Assembly: GCA_021234155.1 (NCBI GenBank)
Contig: JAJEKV010000002.1
Location: 24,485,159-24,549,158, forward strand
Direction of reading: 5' to 3'
Origin: Isoetes taiwanensis
Lineage: Eukaryota; Streptophyta; Lycopodiopsida; Isoetales; Isoetaceae
DNA: 64,000 bases
Part shown: piece after piece, positions 15,160 to 26,170 of the stretch
Position numbering within the stretch: position 1 is the stretch's first letter
How the letters are laid out: every line of letters begins with the position of its first letter
Translations under genes and position numbers: made by a program
The notes under the pieces: model-generated
Database searches by the model: none
Told to the model about the DNA's origin: nothing
Seen by the model: the letters and a program-made list of their open reading frames with translations, nothing else

Positions 15160-15550
15160 TCGGATTAGCTTTGGCTGTGTCGGCTACTAGCGTATCAACA
15201 TGCCGGAATCACAACTTCAATCGATGGTCCGGATGAAATGCCTCAATTTCAAGGGGCCAAGATTAAAAGCCCCAAAACTTCAATCGATGGTCGGATGAAA
15301 TGCCCCAATTTTAAGGGTCGAGATTAAAAGCCCCAAATCGAGGGCTGCTTGGGGTGATTCGAGGTGTCACCATCTGCACCGTCCATCTCGAGAGATGGGC
15401 GGTGATCAATCTCTACCAAAAGGGGATTGCTTGGGGTGTTCTGAGGTGTCACCTTTTGGACCGGCCCATCTCGAGATGGATGGGCCGAGATCAATCTCTA
15501 CCAACATGTTGGTAGAGCTCATATAATTGTATATATATGAGTGATAAGAG
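15160..15550 (+). mobile_element. AGATTC-family tail fragment
   Basis: This stretch has features of the family's 3' tail: GATCAATCTCTACC near the end and a final ATAATTGTATATATA, followed by the (TA)n that begins the next element. A ~63 bp unit (CTTCAATCGATGG ... AAAAGCCCC) is tandemly duplicated at about 15226-15340, and the GAGGTGTCACC block is also repeated. The array part is missing. Confidence 0.45.
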
Positions 15551-15573
15551 ATATATATATATATATATATATA

Positions 15574-18100
15574 CAAGTCTTTGTACTAAATAGGGCCTGT
15601 ACGAGTTAGGGACTGTACAAATCCAACTAGAAGCCAAATACAGAGATATATTCTTAGATTTTACTCGATTCTCAAAGATTCTCTTGATATTTTCATAAAT
15701 TCTTTAAGATTCTCCTCAAAATTTTCCATTACTCCTTAAGATCTTGAGATCCCAAGATTTCTCTAGTCAAGTTTCTATGTAGATCCTCCTATATTCTTCA
15801 AGATTCCATCAAGATTCTCCTAAATTCTTAAAGATTCTCTTGTGATTCCTAAAGATTCTCCAAGATTCGCTTGTGATCATTTAGATTATAGAAGGTGCTC
15901 CAAGATTCCATGAAGATTCTCTTAGATTCTCTCAAGATTCACATAGTTTTCTCAAGATTCTATGTATATTTTCTAGATTCTCTAAGATTCTATCAAGATT
16001 CCCCCAGATTATCAAGTATTTCTATGAAGATTCCCTAGGTTCCCATAAATTCTCTCGAGATTCCCCTACATTCCTAAAGATGCCTCAAGATTCACACAGA
16101 TTCCCCATGGTTCTATGTAGATTATCTTGGATTCCCATAGATTCTATAAAGATTCCTCTAGATTCTCCACAATTCCATCAAGATTCCCTTAGATTCCTTA
16201 AGATTCTATATAGATTCCTCTAGATTCTCCATGATTCCATCAAGATTCTCCTAGATTTCCAAAGATTTTATGAAGATTCTTTTAGATTCTCTTAGATTCT
16301 ATGAAGATTCCTTTAGGTTCTCCAAGATTTCATCAAGATTCCCAGGGATTCCCCTCGATTATTAAAGATTTTTTGAAGATTCCTTTAGATCATATGTAGA
16401 CTCCTTTATGTTCTCCAAGATTCCATCAAGATTCCCCTAGAATCTCAAATACCCCATCAAGATTTCCAAATACTCTCTCAAGATTCACATAAATTCCCCA
16501 AGATTCTATGTAGATTCTCCTAGATTCTTCTAAGATCCTAAGAAGATTCCCCTAGATTCTCAAATATTGTATGAAGATTCCCTTCGATATCCTTATGTCC
16601 TCTCGAAATTCCCCTAGATTTCTAGAGATTGCCCTAAGATTCGCCTCGATTTTCCATGATTCTTTGTATTGTCTCTTGATTCCCTTCGATTCTATGAAGA
16701 TTCCTATAATTTTTCAAAGATTTCATGAAGATTCCACTAGATTCCTAAAGATTTTATTGAGCTTCCTTTAGATTCCCTTAAATACTATGAAGATTGAGAT
16801 TCCATCAAGATTTCCATAGAATCTAAAAGATTCTATCGAGATTCCACTAGGTTTTTAAAGATTCTATGTAGATTCCCCTAGATTCTCTAAGATTCTATCA
16901 AGGTTCACCTAGATTCTCAAATATTTTATGAAGATTCCCTAGGTTTCCATAAATTCTCTCGAGATTCCCATAGATCCTCAAAGATTGTCCCAAGATTCAC
17001 CTAGATTTCCCACAATTCTATGTAGATTCCCTTAGATCCTACGAAGATTTCCTTGGGTTCTCCAACATTTCATCAAGATTCCCCTAGATTCTTAAAGATT
17101 CCATCGAGATTCCCCTATATTCCGAACTATTCTCTCAAGATTCATATAGATTCCCCAAGATTCTATTTAGATTCTCTAAGATGCTATGAAGATTCTGGTT
17201 AGATCCCCATAGATCCTCTTAAAGTTCCCATAGTCCCTAAGGTTTTCTTGAGATTCCCTAAATTCCCAAAGACTATATCAAGATTCCTCTACATTCCCCA
17301 AGATTCTATGTAGATTCTCTTAGCTTTCCTGAGATATTATCAGGATTCCCCTAAATTCTCAAAGATTCTCCCAAGAATCCTAAAGATTCTCTTGAGATTC
17401 TTCAGATTCCCTAAGGTTCTGTTGAGATTCCTCTAGATTCCTAAAGATCCCATAAAGATTCCCCTAGATTCCCTTAAATTACCATAGATTTCGTAAACTT
17501 CTAAGATTCTAAGAAGATTCTTAGAATCTGATCACGTTAACTCCAATTGCAACGGAATAGTGCCAAAGCACTAGTCATTTGAAAGCTCTCGACGAGAGGG
17601 ATCCAATGGCATAGGCCCCACCTTCATCCGACCTCTGTACTGCAAGTTACGTGCCTTTGAATGCGATTAAGAAAAAGAAGCTTCTTGGAAAGTGCATTTA
17701 TAAATGCTTTCTAACTTTTTATTAATGAGAGTGCCACCTCACCTCTTTTTTTTAAAAAAATATATCAATTTAATATAAAAAGTTAAGGGTTAGGATTTAT
17801 CCTCACTTTTTTATCTAAAGGTTACAATTTGTTGCACCAAATCCACTTTTTGGCACCTTCCATGCACCTTCCTCACAAAATTAAAAGGCTAGGATTTCTT
17901 CTCCCCTTTTAATCCAATGGCTTGGGGATGTGGTGCATGCCCCCATGCATGCCCATGCATGTCCCCCATGGAGATCCAATGGCTATGTGTTCACCACCTC
18001 ACCTATTTTTAAATGAACGGCCTAGATCGATTTGAATATATAGATATCTATTTCATGGGGGCATCCAAAGTAATTTTATATATATTATGATATATATATA
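15574..18100 (+). mobile_element. AGATTC-array element 2, complete-looking
   Basis: It starts CAAGTCTTTGTACTA directly after (TA)n. A hairpin is possible between TTTGTAC (15580-15586) and GTACAAA (15615-15621). The AGATTC array runs from about 15650 to 17540 and is the longest in the window. The tail (17530-18100) shares with element 1 a GATCAC(A/G)TTA opening, CCCCACCTTCATCCGACC, GTGCCACCTCACCTC and the ATGCATGCCC palindromes (17933-17969). It ends in TATATATATA, immediately followed by CAAGTCTTTGTACTA of the next member, so copies can sit head to tail. Confidence 0.7.
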
Positions 18101-18670
18101 CAAGTCTTTGTACTATGTATGGCCTATATGAGTTGAATGTATCTATTCTAAGGATTATCCCAAGATTCCTCTAGATTCTCCAAGAATCTATGTGGAATCT
18201 CCTATATTCCCTTAGCTTCTACAAAGATTCCTCTAAATTCTCTAAGATTCCATCAAGATTACCCTAGATTCTCAAACATTTAATGAAGAAGCCTCCATAG
18301 ATTTCATAAGATTCTCTTGCGATTCCCTTATCCCCAAAGATTGTCCCAAGATTCCTCTTGATTCCCCAAGATTCTTGGTACATTCTTCTAGATACCCTTA
18401 GATTCTATAACAATTCCACTAGTTTCTCAAAGATTTTACGAAGACTTTCCTAAATTCCCCAGTATTGTACGATGATTCACAAAAACTTCTTTAAGATTCC
18501 CCTAGACCCCCTTCAGATTCTTCCATATCCCCTTAGATTCTCTAAGCTTCCATAAACATTCCTCGAGATTCTTATAAGATTCCTCGAGATTCTTATAAGA
18601 TTCTCCCTTCCTGAATTTTCAAAGATTCTTCGCGATTTTCTAAGATTCTCCAGTGCAAGACCCGCAACTA
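18101..18670 (+). mobile_element. AGATTC-array element 3, 5' part only
   Basis: Begins CAAGTCTTTGTACTATG directly at the end of element 2 and carries about 0.5 kb of AGATTC array. No tail follows, so the copy is truncated. The 5' hairpin pairing of the first two elements is not preserved here. Confidence 0.6.
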
Positions 18671-19770
18671 CGGCATAACGACTTTTTAAGGTTCTCTGGT
18701 GTGGGTCCCACCACTACAAAAAATCAAATCTCTTAACAAAGGAAGAAAACATAACTCTATAAAGTGCACTATGTCTCTATTATTTTGCATATTGAGCATA
18801 ATATCCATTCTGTTATTGAAGTATACAAACATGCCATTGTAAATGTTCTCTAATGGTTTGTCAAAGGGAAAATATTATTTCGTCCATTCTATCAATTCTA
18901 TTCTTGAAGTATACAAAAATGCCATTGTATATGTGCTCAAATAGTTTGCCAAAATATATTTCCTCCATTGTATTAGAGAATAGGATAGAATAGAGCGATA
19001 AAGTTTGCACAATCTTCTGTGTATTCTGAGAGGGCATTCAGGCTGGTTGTGTATTCTGGGTAATATTGTATTCCTGGTCGTCTAATATTAAAATTGAGGT
19101 GCTTATTGCCAATTTTAGAGCTGCTTAAAATCCTAAGTCTTTTAGAGTTGTTTTTGTGTAAATGGTCAAGAGCAAGGATTTGATCCATCCAGAAGTAGAA
19201 AGTAGGCTGGTCAACACGGACTTCCAGGCATGCCGAATCTTGTGCCCGTCATTGTTGCCCGCTAGACCTTTTTTTGGGGCGTATCTACATCTGTGTTTCA
19301 TCTATGTTGCACGATTTGTTTCTTTAGCTAGAAGTGGATCCACAATGCGTATTTTGCAAAGCATACAACCAGAACCTTGCAGGCGCAAGGAATCCCAAAG
19401 AGCTGCCACCTTACCTTTTCATTTCATGCATGGTTGTGGTGAAGGCATCTCTTATTTACGCTAGATGCAAGCCAAAAGGAACTCAAATGAGGCAAAATTC
19501 ATGGACGTGAAACCAGGCCATGACAAAAGATTCGGGACCACCATCGCCTTGGGTGTGTCAATTTCTTCCCTTGAATGTAAGGAAGATTGATGTATTCGTG
19601 CTCTTCTTCATGTAAGCTTGTCAAAAATGAAGCCCAAATGCAGAAGAAAACTGGAGGCTTCAAATATTTAAACCACGTTGACAAAGAGATCCCTTTCATA
19701 TGGCGTTAAAAATGTCAAATATCACAGAGACGTTGGAGCAAAAGACAACAAACCACAAACAAATAGTTAC

Positions 19771-19995
19771 CTAATAAAAATGAGACAACATACCCTCTGA
19801 ACTATGACTTGATAAGGAAAAAAAGCCAGCGCCTGCGCTATCTGCCATCTCCATCCCATATATCACAAAGCAACCAAATAATGCCCCAAGAAAAGAATGT
19901 ATTGGTGGAAAAAAAATCAAATTCTTCAACATTTGATCCTGTGCAGATAAAGCTTGTTCTTGTGAAGCTTGTTTCTGTGCATTTTGATCTGCCAT
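19771..19995 (-). CDS. Hypothetical small protein, weak
   Basis: A 74-codon frame with an ATG start. The first ~25 residues are rich in Q, A and K (MADQNAQKQASQEQALSAQD) and look helical. A hydrophobic stretch follows (HSFLGALFGCFVIYGMEM) that could be a membrane segment. I do not recognise it, no promoter is evident, and the frame could be chance or one exon of a longer gene. Confidence 0.2.
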   Translation of the reverse strand: MADQNAQKQASQEQALSAQDQMLKNLIFFPPIHSFLGALFGCFVIYGMEMADSAGAGFFSLSSHSSEGMLSHFY

Positions 19996-20951
19996 AAGTC
20001 AGTCTATTCACATGGATAGAAGTAAAGCACACAGTTTCATAGTGCATATAGCAGTATGATAGAACCCAAAGTACATTATGGAGGACAATGAAAATTGATA
20101 GCTTCAAAATCCACTACTCGTGAAGAAATCAAGTCTCCACATACAAAGCTAGCATTAATTTAAGAGTTACAACAGCTAAAATGGTAGAGTCTGGTCATGT
20201 TCACATTACAAATAAGGAACTTTTGATACAGAGTCACAGAGCCACTAAGACCATGAAGCCCAATGTCGTACCATTGCCTGCAGAAATCGAGCTACAAAAA
20301 ACATCATAGAAATAAAAGTGCATAATACGAGAAGATGCAGGTTTATATATCACTTGCAACTTAACCTCTGTTCTGCAAAATAACCACAGGCAAAACTTTG
20401 TATGCACAAGCTTTTCTAGGACCATGTTTTTAGACAGTTGGGACCATTTTGTAGCTGGAAGCATTGATGCAACGTGCTAGTCTTTATGTAGGACATTCAT
20501 CTCCCATATTGTTACATGTATGTGCGACAATCTCTGTTGTGCCTTCTGCAGTAATACGATCTGTCAACTTGGGGAAGTACTCATGAGCAAATGCTGCAAC
20601 ATAAAAGTAGTTTCCATATCCTGGAATTACACCCAAATCAACGTGAACCATCCATTGGGATTCCAGCACAAACAAAAGCATCATCTAAGTGCATGCTTTA
20701 AAAAAACAACAGATTATCCTGATGAAAATGCATGCTTCATGTCTAACCACATATACCTTAACCCTGGTGAATGTGGGTTTAAGAGCTAACTAAGTTACTC
20801 CATTTCCCTCATATAACGCAGCATGTATCTTTGGGCTAAACATTAGCCTTTGGTGTAGAATGTCAACGAATATGATTCATATACTGCCACATTGTACCAT
20901 GCTGCTGTAATGCAAATGCAGAGTGAGTTCAATCACAAGTGCGGATGCAGT

Positions 20952-21150
20952 TCATCTCAACTGCGTGTGGCACAAGACTAGTTGTATGCAGTTACTTCTC
21001 TTGTCATCTGAACCACTGACCAAATGATAAGGGCAACGTCCAGTTCGCTTCACGACAGGACAACTCTGGGGCTCTGCCCAAATAGACAGAAGGATGATGT
21101 CGCCTCCATGTCTGTGAACAAACACAGAATACTCAGGCCGATAAATAACC
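20952..21150 (-). CDS. Possible coding exon, unidentified
   Basis: A 66-codon open frame begins after TTTTATTTTATGCAG, a good plant 3' splice site, and reads VIYRPEYSVFVHRHGGDIIL then LSIWAEPQSCPVV, ending in TGA. The composition looks protein-like, but I cannot assign a family. A second open piece lies upstream near 21240-21330 (KLPKGVYSWKKVTTSRLSIF), so a minus-strand multi-exon gene is possible. Confidence 0.25.
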
Positions 21151-22089
21151 CTGCATAAAATAAAAGGGTTTCGGATGAATACTCTTAAAATAGATTAGAA
21201 AATCAGATACAATATAAAAACCTGGATTTGGTCGCCCCTATCCAGCTTTTGATTCATTTGCATCCACGAATATAGACAGTCGACTTGTTGTGACTTTCTT
21301 CCATGAATAGACACCCTTAGGCAGTTTGCCTTGGTCCTCTCACAACAACATAGCAGTAGATTAGGCCACAGAGTAGCTGCTTAGAAGGAGAAATCAAAGG
21401 CAATCAGTGATTCTCAGTTGTATTATTAGGAAAAAAGCTCACAGGTCTACAATACTAACACACGAACATCGCATCATCTGCCCGTAATGGTTGAGTCTTA
21501 TGCAAGCCAGCCAGAGAAATGAATGAGCAGAGGAAAGCTGATCAAAAACCATGCAACAATGAATCTTTCATATCTCCTGCGAATGTGCACAAATACATGT
21601 AAGCACGACCCATAGAAAAGAAAAAAGAAAGTAAGAACAAAAGCTTTTTGTGCAAGTTACCTGCCAGCAGAATGACGATCGATGCAAATTGCCACTCAAA
21701 TCATCTTCCAGATCCCTGAATCATAGGAAGAAGAGAAGAATTCAAACCTATGGATAGGATAATCGAAGGTTTAGTGTGCCCTGCAATGCGCACAAGACTG
21801 AGAAGAGAAATCGGATTCCCCAGAACCATATTTGCACAGAGCTTACAAAACCGATTACCTAAATATCCAACCATTGTTGTCCTCACGCACGCACTGCATC
21901 ACAGCTCTACCAGAGTTCCGCCGTTGTCGCCAAATAAGGAGACGCAGAAAATCGAAGAGCAACAAATGTCGAAGAGCAAAAAATGACTAGTACTGCAAAA
22001 TTTTAGACGATTCCAGAGAACTAATAATTAATTAACAATCAACACGTCAATAAACCAGTTGCCACGTCATAATGAGCATTAATGAAATC

Positions 22090-22427
22090 AATAATGATCA
22101 CACTTTTTAAATAACGGTTTAGATTAGAGGCCCGAATTTGAAGGGCTTAGATTAAATGCCCCAAGAAATTACACCTTCCTTGCAGTTTCTTCAAGAAGAT
22201 CAAGGGCTAGGATTTCTCCTCCCCACTTGATCCGACGATCCAGAGACATGGTGCATGCCCCATGCATGCCCATGCATGACCCACATAGAGATCAAACGGC
22301 CAAAGGTGTGCCACCTCATGCTCCTTAAAATAAACGGCCTAGATCGATTTGAATATATAGATATCTATTTCATGGGGGCATCCAAAGTAATTTTATATAT
22401 ATTATGATATATCACTAATATATATAC
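22090..22427 (+). mobile_element. AGATTC-family tail fragment (plus)
   Basis: This is only the 3' tail: TTGCAGTTTCTTC, GATCAAGGGCTAGGATTTCTC, the ATGCATGCCC palindromes (22251-22282) and a terminal segment ending in TATATATATTATGATATAT. The last ~75 bp match the end of element 2 (18022-18095) with hardly any difference, so the two tails are close relatives. It abuts an inverted member. Confidence 0.6.
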
Positions 22428-22429
22428 AG

Positions 22430-24152
22430 GTATTAGATGTGTGTTTTGTCATCCCATGCCCATGTTCATAGAGATTCATCCCACCGTCCAATCCGCGAAA
22501 TGAAAGGCCAAGATAATGCCACCTCACCGAGGTGCATGGATAGCCATGATGGGCATGCATGGGCATGCATGGGGGCATGCACCACATCCCCGAACCGTTG
22601 GATCGAAAGGGGAGAATCAATCCTAGCCCTTGATTTTTGTGAAGAAGGTGCAAGGAAGGTGCCAAAAAAAAAAGTTGGTGCAGCAGATCTCAACCGTTAG
22701 ATTAAAAGGTGAGCATAAATCCTAGCCATTAACTTTTAATATTAAATTGATTTTTTCTTTTTAAAGGAGGTGAGGTGGCACCCTCATTAATAAAAAGGCA
22801 CCCTCATTAATAAAAAAAGGTAGTGAGGTGGCAAAGTATTTATGAATGGACTTTCTAGGAAGTTTCCTTTTGTTTAATGGCCTTGAATGCCGTAGCTTGC
22901 GGTGAGGGGTCGGATAGAGGTGGGGCCTCGCCCGTTGGATTCCTCTCGTCGAGACCTTTCCAAGGAGTGGTGCTTTGGCACTATTTTGTCATGATTGGAG
23001 CCAACATGATCGAATACTAAGACTTTTCTTGGAATCTTCGAGTTTCAAGGAATCTATGGTAAGTTGAGGGAATGTAGTAGAATCTTCATAGAATCTTGAA
23101 GAATCTAGAGGAATCTTGAAGCGTGTTTTAGAATCTAGGAGAATATTTAGAGAATCTTAAGGAATCTCAAACAAATCTTTGGGAATCTAGGACAATCTAG
23201 AGGGAGTCTTCATGAAATCTTTAAGAATTATGGGAATCTAGATGGAATCTTAGAGAATCTTGGAGAATCTTAATAAAATCTAGGGGAATCTTTGTAGGAT
23301 CTTAGAATGTAGGGGAATCTTTGTAGAACTTAAAGGAATCTAAGAGAATCTTTAGGAATCTAGGGAATATTCTTAAAATTTTTGAGAATCTAAGGGAATC
23401 TTGATGGAATCTAAGAGAATCTTCATAGAATCTTTGGTAATCTAGGGAATCTTCATAGAATCTTGGGAATGCGGAGGAGTAAGGGATAATCTTTGAGAAC
23501 CTAGGGGAATCTTCCACGATTTTGGAGAATCTAGAGGAATGTTGAGAGAATCTTAGGGATTCTAGAGGAATCTTTATAGAATCTTTGAAAACCTAAGAGA
23601 ATCTACATGGAATCTTGAAAAATCTAGAGGAATCTTGGGATAATATTTGAAAATGTAGGGGAATCTCAAGAGAATCTTAGGAAATCTAGGGGAATCTAAG
23701 GAAATGTTTATAAAATCTTTGAGAATTCAGAGGAATCTTGATAGAATCTTGGAGAATCTAGGGAATCTTCATAAAATCTACAGGGAATAAAGAGAACCTA
23801 CATAGAATATTGCAGAATCTAAAGGAACCTTGAGATAATCTTCAGAAATGTAGGGGAATCTTTATAGAATCTTAAGAATCTAAGGGAATCTTTCACCATG
23901 CCTCTTATAAGATAGCGTGGAACAACAAAGTTGAAGCTTCCAAGCTTAGAAAGCCTAGGGATTGGATCAATAAGGTCATAGTGCAACTCACTTGAATTCG
24001 ACTTGAACAAACAAGACACTATTATCGACCTATGACTTCTTCTAACCTAATTATTGGCACTCAACTTTAATACTAATCCTTTCAAGCTTGAATTTTACTC
24101 CGAGATATTTATAGACCATAGTTGACAAACCCATTGATAGTACAAAGACTTG
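22430..24152 (-). mobile_element. AGATTC-array element, inverted copy
   Basis: On the minus strand this copy has all parts: start CAAGTCTTTGTACTATC (complement of 24136-24152) next to (TA)n, an AGATTC array (written as GAATC on the plus strand, about 23020-23890), and the tail with ATGCATGCCC palindromes (22550-22583). About 250 bp between start and array (23890-24140) are unrelated to other members. It meets the plus-strand tail at 22427 tail to tail. Confidence 0.65.
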
Positions 24153-24216
24153 TATATATATATACATATATATCCAACAGGCTGGTTTAGTTTTAAGTTT
24201 ACAAAGGGATCAGGGT

Positions 24217-24320
24217 CTTAGGGACCAGGTATAATAGATACTATTTGGACCTATTTGGACTATTTGGACTATTTGGACCTATTTAGACCAGGTATAATAG
24301 ATACTATTTGGACTATTTTT
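24217..24320. repeat. Short direct repeats upstream of the H3-fusion gene
   Basis: ACCAGGTATAATAGATACT occurs at about 24226 and again at about 24288, separated by several copies of CTATTTGGA. The array lies 230-330 bp before the ATG of the next reading frame and may contribute to its promoter, but no clear TATA box can be singled out. Confidence 0.5.
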
Positions 24321-24545
24321 GAAAATTTTAATAAAAAAGTCAAAAGTTAAAATTTGAATTTTGAACCATCTTTTTGAACGTGTGCTTTCTCTGAGCGTCC
24401 TTTTCCGCCATAGCCGCCGGACTTGAGCTCCAAACTCGCCATAGCTGATCTCCACGCCTACCTTGCACCTGTTCTACGCCCCAGCGCCTTCGCCTACCCT
24501 CCAGCGCCTACCTCTTCTCCCTCGCTACTCCCTGCCAGTGCTACC

Positions 24546-25658
24546 ATGCCACGCTTCAAACTAACCGTAGATCTCAAGAAGATGAATGTATTCCAACTGT
24601 TCAGCGTGCTAATCGAGCATCTTGCCGACGACAGCCCTACAGTAGATACTGTTCTTGATCTCTTTGTGAAGAACTTTGTCGAAGGTCGAAGAATCCCTTA
24701 CCCTATCTTCCACTTCAATGAGCGTTTCCTCATAAAGTTGAACGAAGCAGATCAGGCTTACACTCTCGTGGAGCAGCCGGACCGTGCATGGGCCGTGGTT
24801 AAGTTTTATCCCTCGCCAGGACCAGATGAGGACCCTGCCGAGCTTATCCAGAACGAGGCTCAAAGAATCATGCACCTTGCGAGGGTGGAAGACTTGCAAC
24901 AAATAGCCAGTGCCCCATCGGACGTACGGAAGAACCGCTTCTATTACCTGGGAAAGGGCCGTGTACTTACGTACCAAGATTACTTTAATCTTCCTACCTT
25001 CTCTTGGAATGAAGGCCTTAACAGCTTCATTTTTGAAAATGTTCCGCCAAGGTTTAGCCAAGGCCACCTGGACTCCGTGCAAGAGGACATGCAAGCACGG
25101 ACGGACAGGTACCATACGGAGATTGCCAGGTGCATACAAATGCGTTTGGACAAAGAGGCCAGAGATGAAGAGCGAGAGCGGCTCCAAAAGGAAGAAGAGG
25201 ATCGTCAGAGCCAGCAGAGCGGGAATCAGCAGGGGGACCAGCAAGATCACCAGCAGGTTGATCAGCAGCAGAACCCAGATGTTGACCAGCAGCAACATCA
25301 AGATGTTGATCGCCAGCAGGACCTAGGTGCTGGCCAGAATGTTAACCCTCAGGGAGACCAGGACATGGCTGACAACATGAATCAATCAGTAGACCCACAG
25401 GGAAACCCCACTAATAAGAAGCAGCGGAAGTGGGGTAACCGGACATTGAAGAGAAAGAGTACCAAACCCGTGAAGGGTGGGGTGAACTATAAGACCCGAC
25501 TGCAGAAGGATGCAACTATTGCCAAGAAGACATCGGCTCAGAAACGGGAGCAGATCGTCCAGCGGGCAAAGCATTCCTCACCGGCGGGAAATCCATTCTG
25601 TCGCTTAAGGCGACCCTTAAACCGCGAAAGCCCCATAGATATCGACCGGGCACGGTAG
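24546..25658 (+). CDS. ORF1, unrecognised protein with Q-rich and basic C-terminal parts
   Basis: A 370-codon frame. I start it at ATG 24546 ([12 protein letters not shown]) because the frame upstream has only a TTG. Residues 1-200 look globular, with motifs such as [14 protein letters not shown] and [17 protein letters not shown] that I do not recognise. Residues ~200-220 are a charged helix ([13 protein letters not shown]), ~218-285 a Q/D-rich low-complexity stretch with repeated DQQ and VDQQ, and ~288-340 are strongly basic. In zero frame it ends at TAG 25656-25658. Before that, at 25586-25592, it enters sequence whose -1 frame encodes a histone H3 core. A T-rich, AATATAAA-containing region after 25930 looks like a plant 3' end. 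Without the shift the product would be a basic-tailed nuclear-type protein; with it, an H3-core fusion. Confidence 0.6.
   Translation: MPRFKLTVDLKKMNVFQLFSVLIEHLADDSPTVDTVLDLFVKNFVEGRRIPYPIFHFNERFLIKLNEADQAYTLVEQPDRAWAVVKFYPSPGPDEDPAELIQNEAQRIMHLARVEDLQQIASAPSDVRKNRFYYLGKGRVLTYQDYFNLPTFSWNEGLNSFIFENVPPRFSQGHLDSVQEDMQARTDRYHTEIARCIQMRLDKEARDEERERLQKEEEDRQSQQSGNQQGDQQDHQQVDQQQNPDVDQQQHQDVDRQQDLGAGQNVNPQGDQDMADNMNQSVDPQGNPTNKKQRKWGNRTLKRKSTKPVKGGVNYKTRLQKDATIAKKTSAQKREQIVQRAKHSSPAGNPFCRLRRPLNRESPIDIDRAR
25586..25614 (+). promoter_or_regulatory. Candidate -1 ribosomal frameshift signal
   Basis: GGGAAAT (25586-25592) sits in ORF1 as G GGA AAT, the X_XXY_YYZ register used for -1 slippage. After a 7-nt spacer comes GTCGC-TTAAG-GCGAC (25600-25614), a perfect 5-bp hairpin. 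An alternative 6-bp hairpin, TTAAGG-CGAC-CCTTAA (25605-25620), excludes the first. A -1 shift here puts ribosomes straight into the H3 frame. Short stems are weak stimulators, and a plain one-base deletion would look the same in frame. Confidence 0.4.
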
Positions 25659-25927
25659 CACTTCGGGAGATACGTAAGTATCAGAAGTCTACCGAGCCAT
25701 TGATTCGTCGGCTCCCCTTCCAGCGGCTTGTACGGGAGATCGCCCAGGAATTTAAAACCGACCTAAGGTTCCAAGCTTTTGCAATCCTCGCCTTCCAAGA
25801 GGCTGCCGAGGCTTACCTCATCGAAATTTTGAGCGACGCCAACCTTTGCGCCATACACACAAAGAGGGTCACCATCATGCCCAAGGACCTCCAGCTGGCA
25901 CGAAGGATCCGAGGGGAGTTTAGATGA
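25586..25927 (+). CDS. Histone H3-like core domain, -1 frame extension of ORF1
   Basis: The frame contains [20 protein letters not shown] then [38 protein letters not shown] and [20 protein letters not shown] followed by [10 protein letters not shown]. This is the whole histone fold of H3: alphaN, alpha1, loop 1, alpha2, loop 2, alpha3. Loop 1 reads KTDLRF as in canonical H3, without the longer loop of CENH3. The residues at the H3-H3' contact (H, R and D in CAIHTKR..MPKD) are kept. The canonical N-tail ARTKQTARKS is absent; only TGGKS is reminiscent of STGGK. The frame is open from about 25491 to TGA 25925-25927 but has no suitable ATG of its own. It is intronless. Either it is reached by frameshifting from ORF1 or the gene carries a one-base lesion. 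Confidence 0.8.
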   Translation, partial: GKSILSLKATLKPRKPHRYRPGTVALREIRKYQKSTEPLIRRLPFQRLVREIAQEFKTDLRFQAFAILAFQEAAEAYLIEILSDANLCAIHTKRVTIMPKDLQLARRIRGEFR

Positions 25928-26084
25928 TTAAGCGACCGTCTTTTTTTTTTGTTGTAAAAATTTTGTAACTTATCCATGTACTAGTCCCATTTTTTGGGTT
26001 GTGAATATAAAAAGATCTTTTTGAAAATATATTATTAATTAAATAATAATTTTTAATAATAATTTTGGAAAACGTGCCGAAAAG

Positions 26085-26114
26085 TATAAAACCCTTTTTG
26101 AGCCGTTAGGGTTT
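26085..26114 (+). promoter_or_regulatory. TATA box and telo-box before ORF2
   Basis: TATAAA at 26085-26090 lies 81 bp before the ATG of ORF2. TTAGGGTTT at 26106-26114 is a telo-box (AAACCCTAA on the other strand), common in plant promoters of growth-related genes. A pyrimidine-rich leader follows. ORF2 therefore seems to have its own promoter and is not simply read through from ORF1. Confidence 0.5.
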
Positions 26115-26170
26115 CATTTTTTTTCCTTGCTTTAGCGTCTCCTTACTCCTCCTTTGCGCCTTCACTCCTC

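Larger units (their letters stand above)
18671..22080. other. Intergenic with possible exon pieces
   Basis: No recognisable gene family. Two minus-strand open stretches are listed separately. A CACTACAAAAAA word at 18712 resembles a CACTA terminus, but no subterminal repeats support it. Remaining frames overlap on both strands without family resemblance. Confidence 0.4.

Noticed and set aside
24423-24545. Upstream extension of ORF1
   Set aside because: It would need a TTG start. The first ATG in frame, 24546, has a better context.
24609-25301. 230-codon minus-strand frame opposite ORF1
   Set aside because: Leucine/isoleucine-rich shadow of ORF1; the plus strand carries the H3-linked gene.
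25600-25620. H-type pseudoknot after the slippery site (hairpin loop TTAAG with CTTAA)
   Set aside because: Loop lengths of 0 and 1 nt cannot span 5-bp stems; the two pairings are better seen as alternative hairpins.
25586-25927. Reading the H3-like domain as a centromeric CENH3
   Set aside because: Loop 1 is KTDLRF as in canonical H3, without the longer CENH3 loop, and the C-terminus is H3-like. Only the absence of a canonical tail is CENH3-like.
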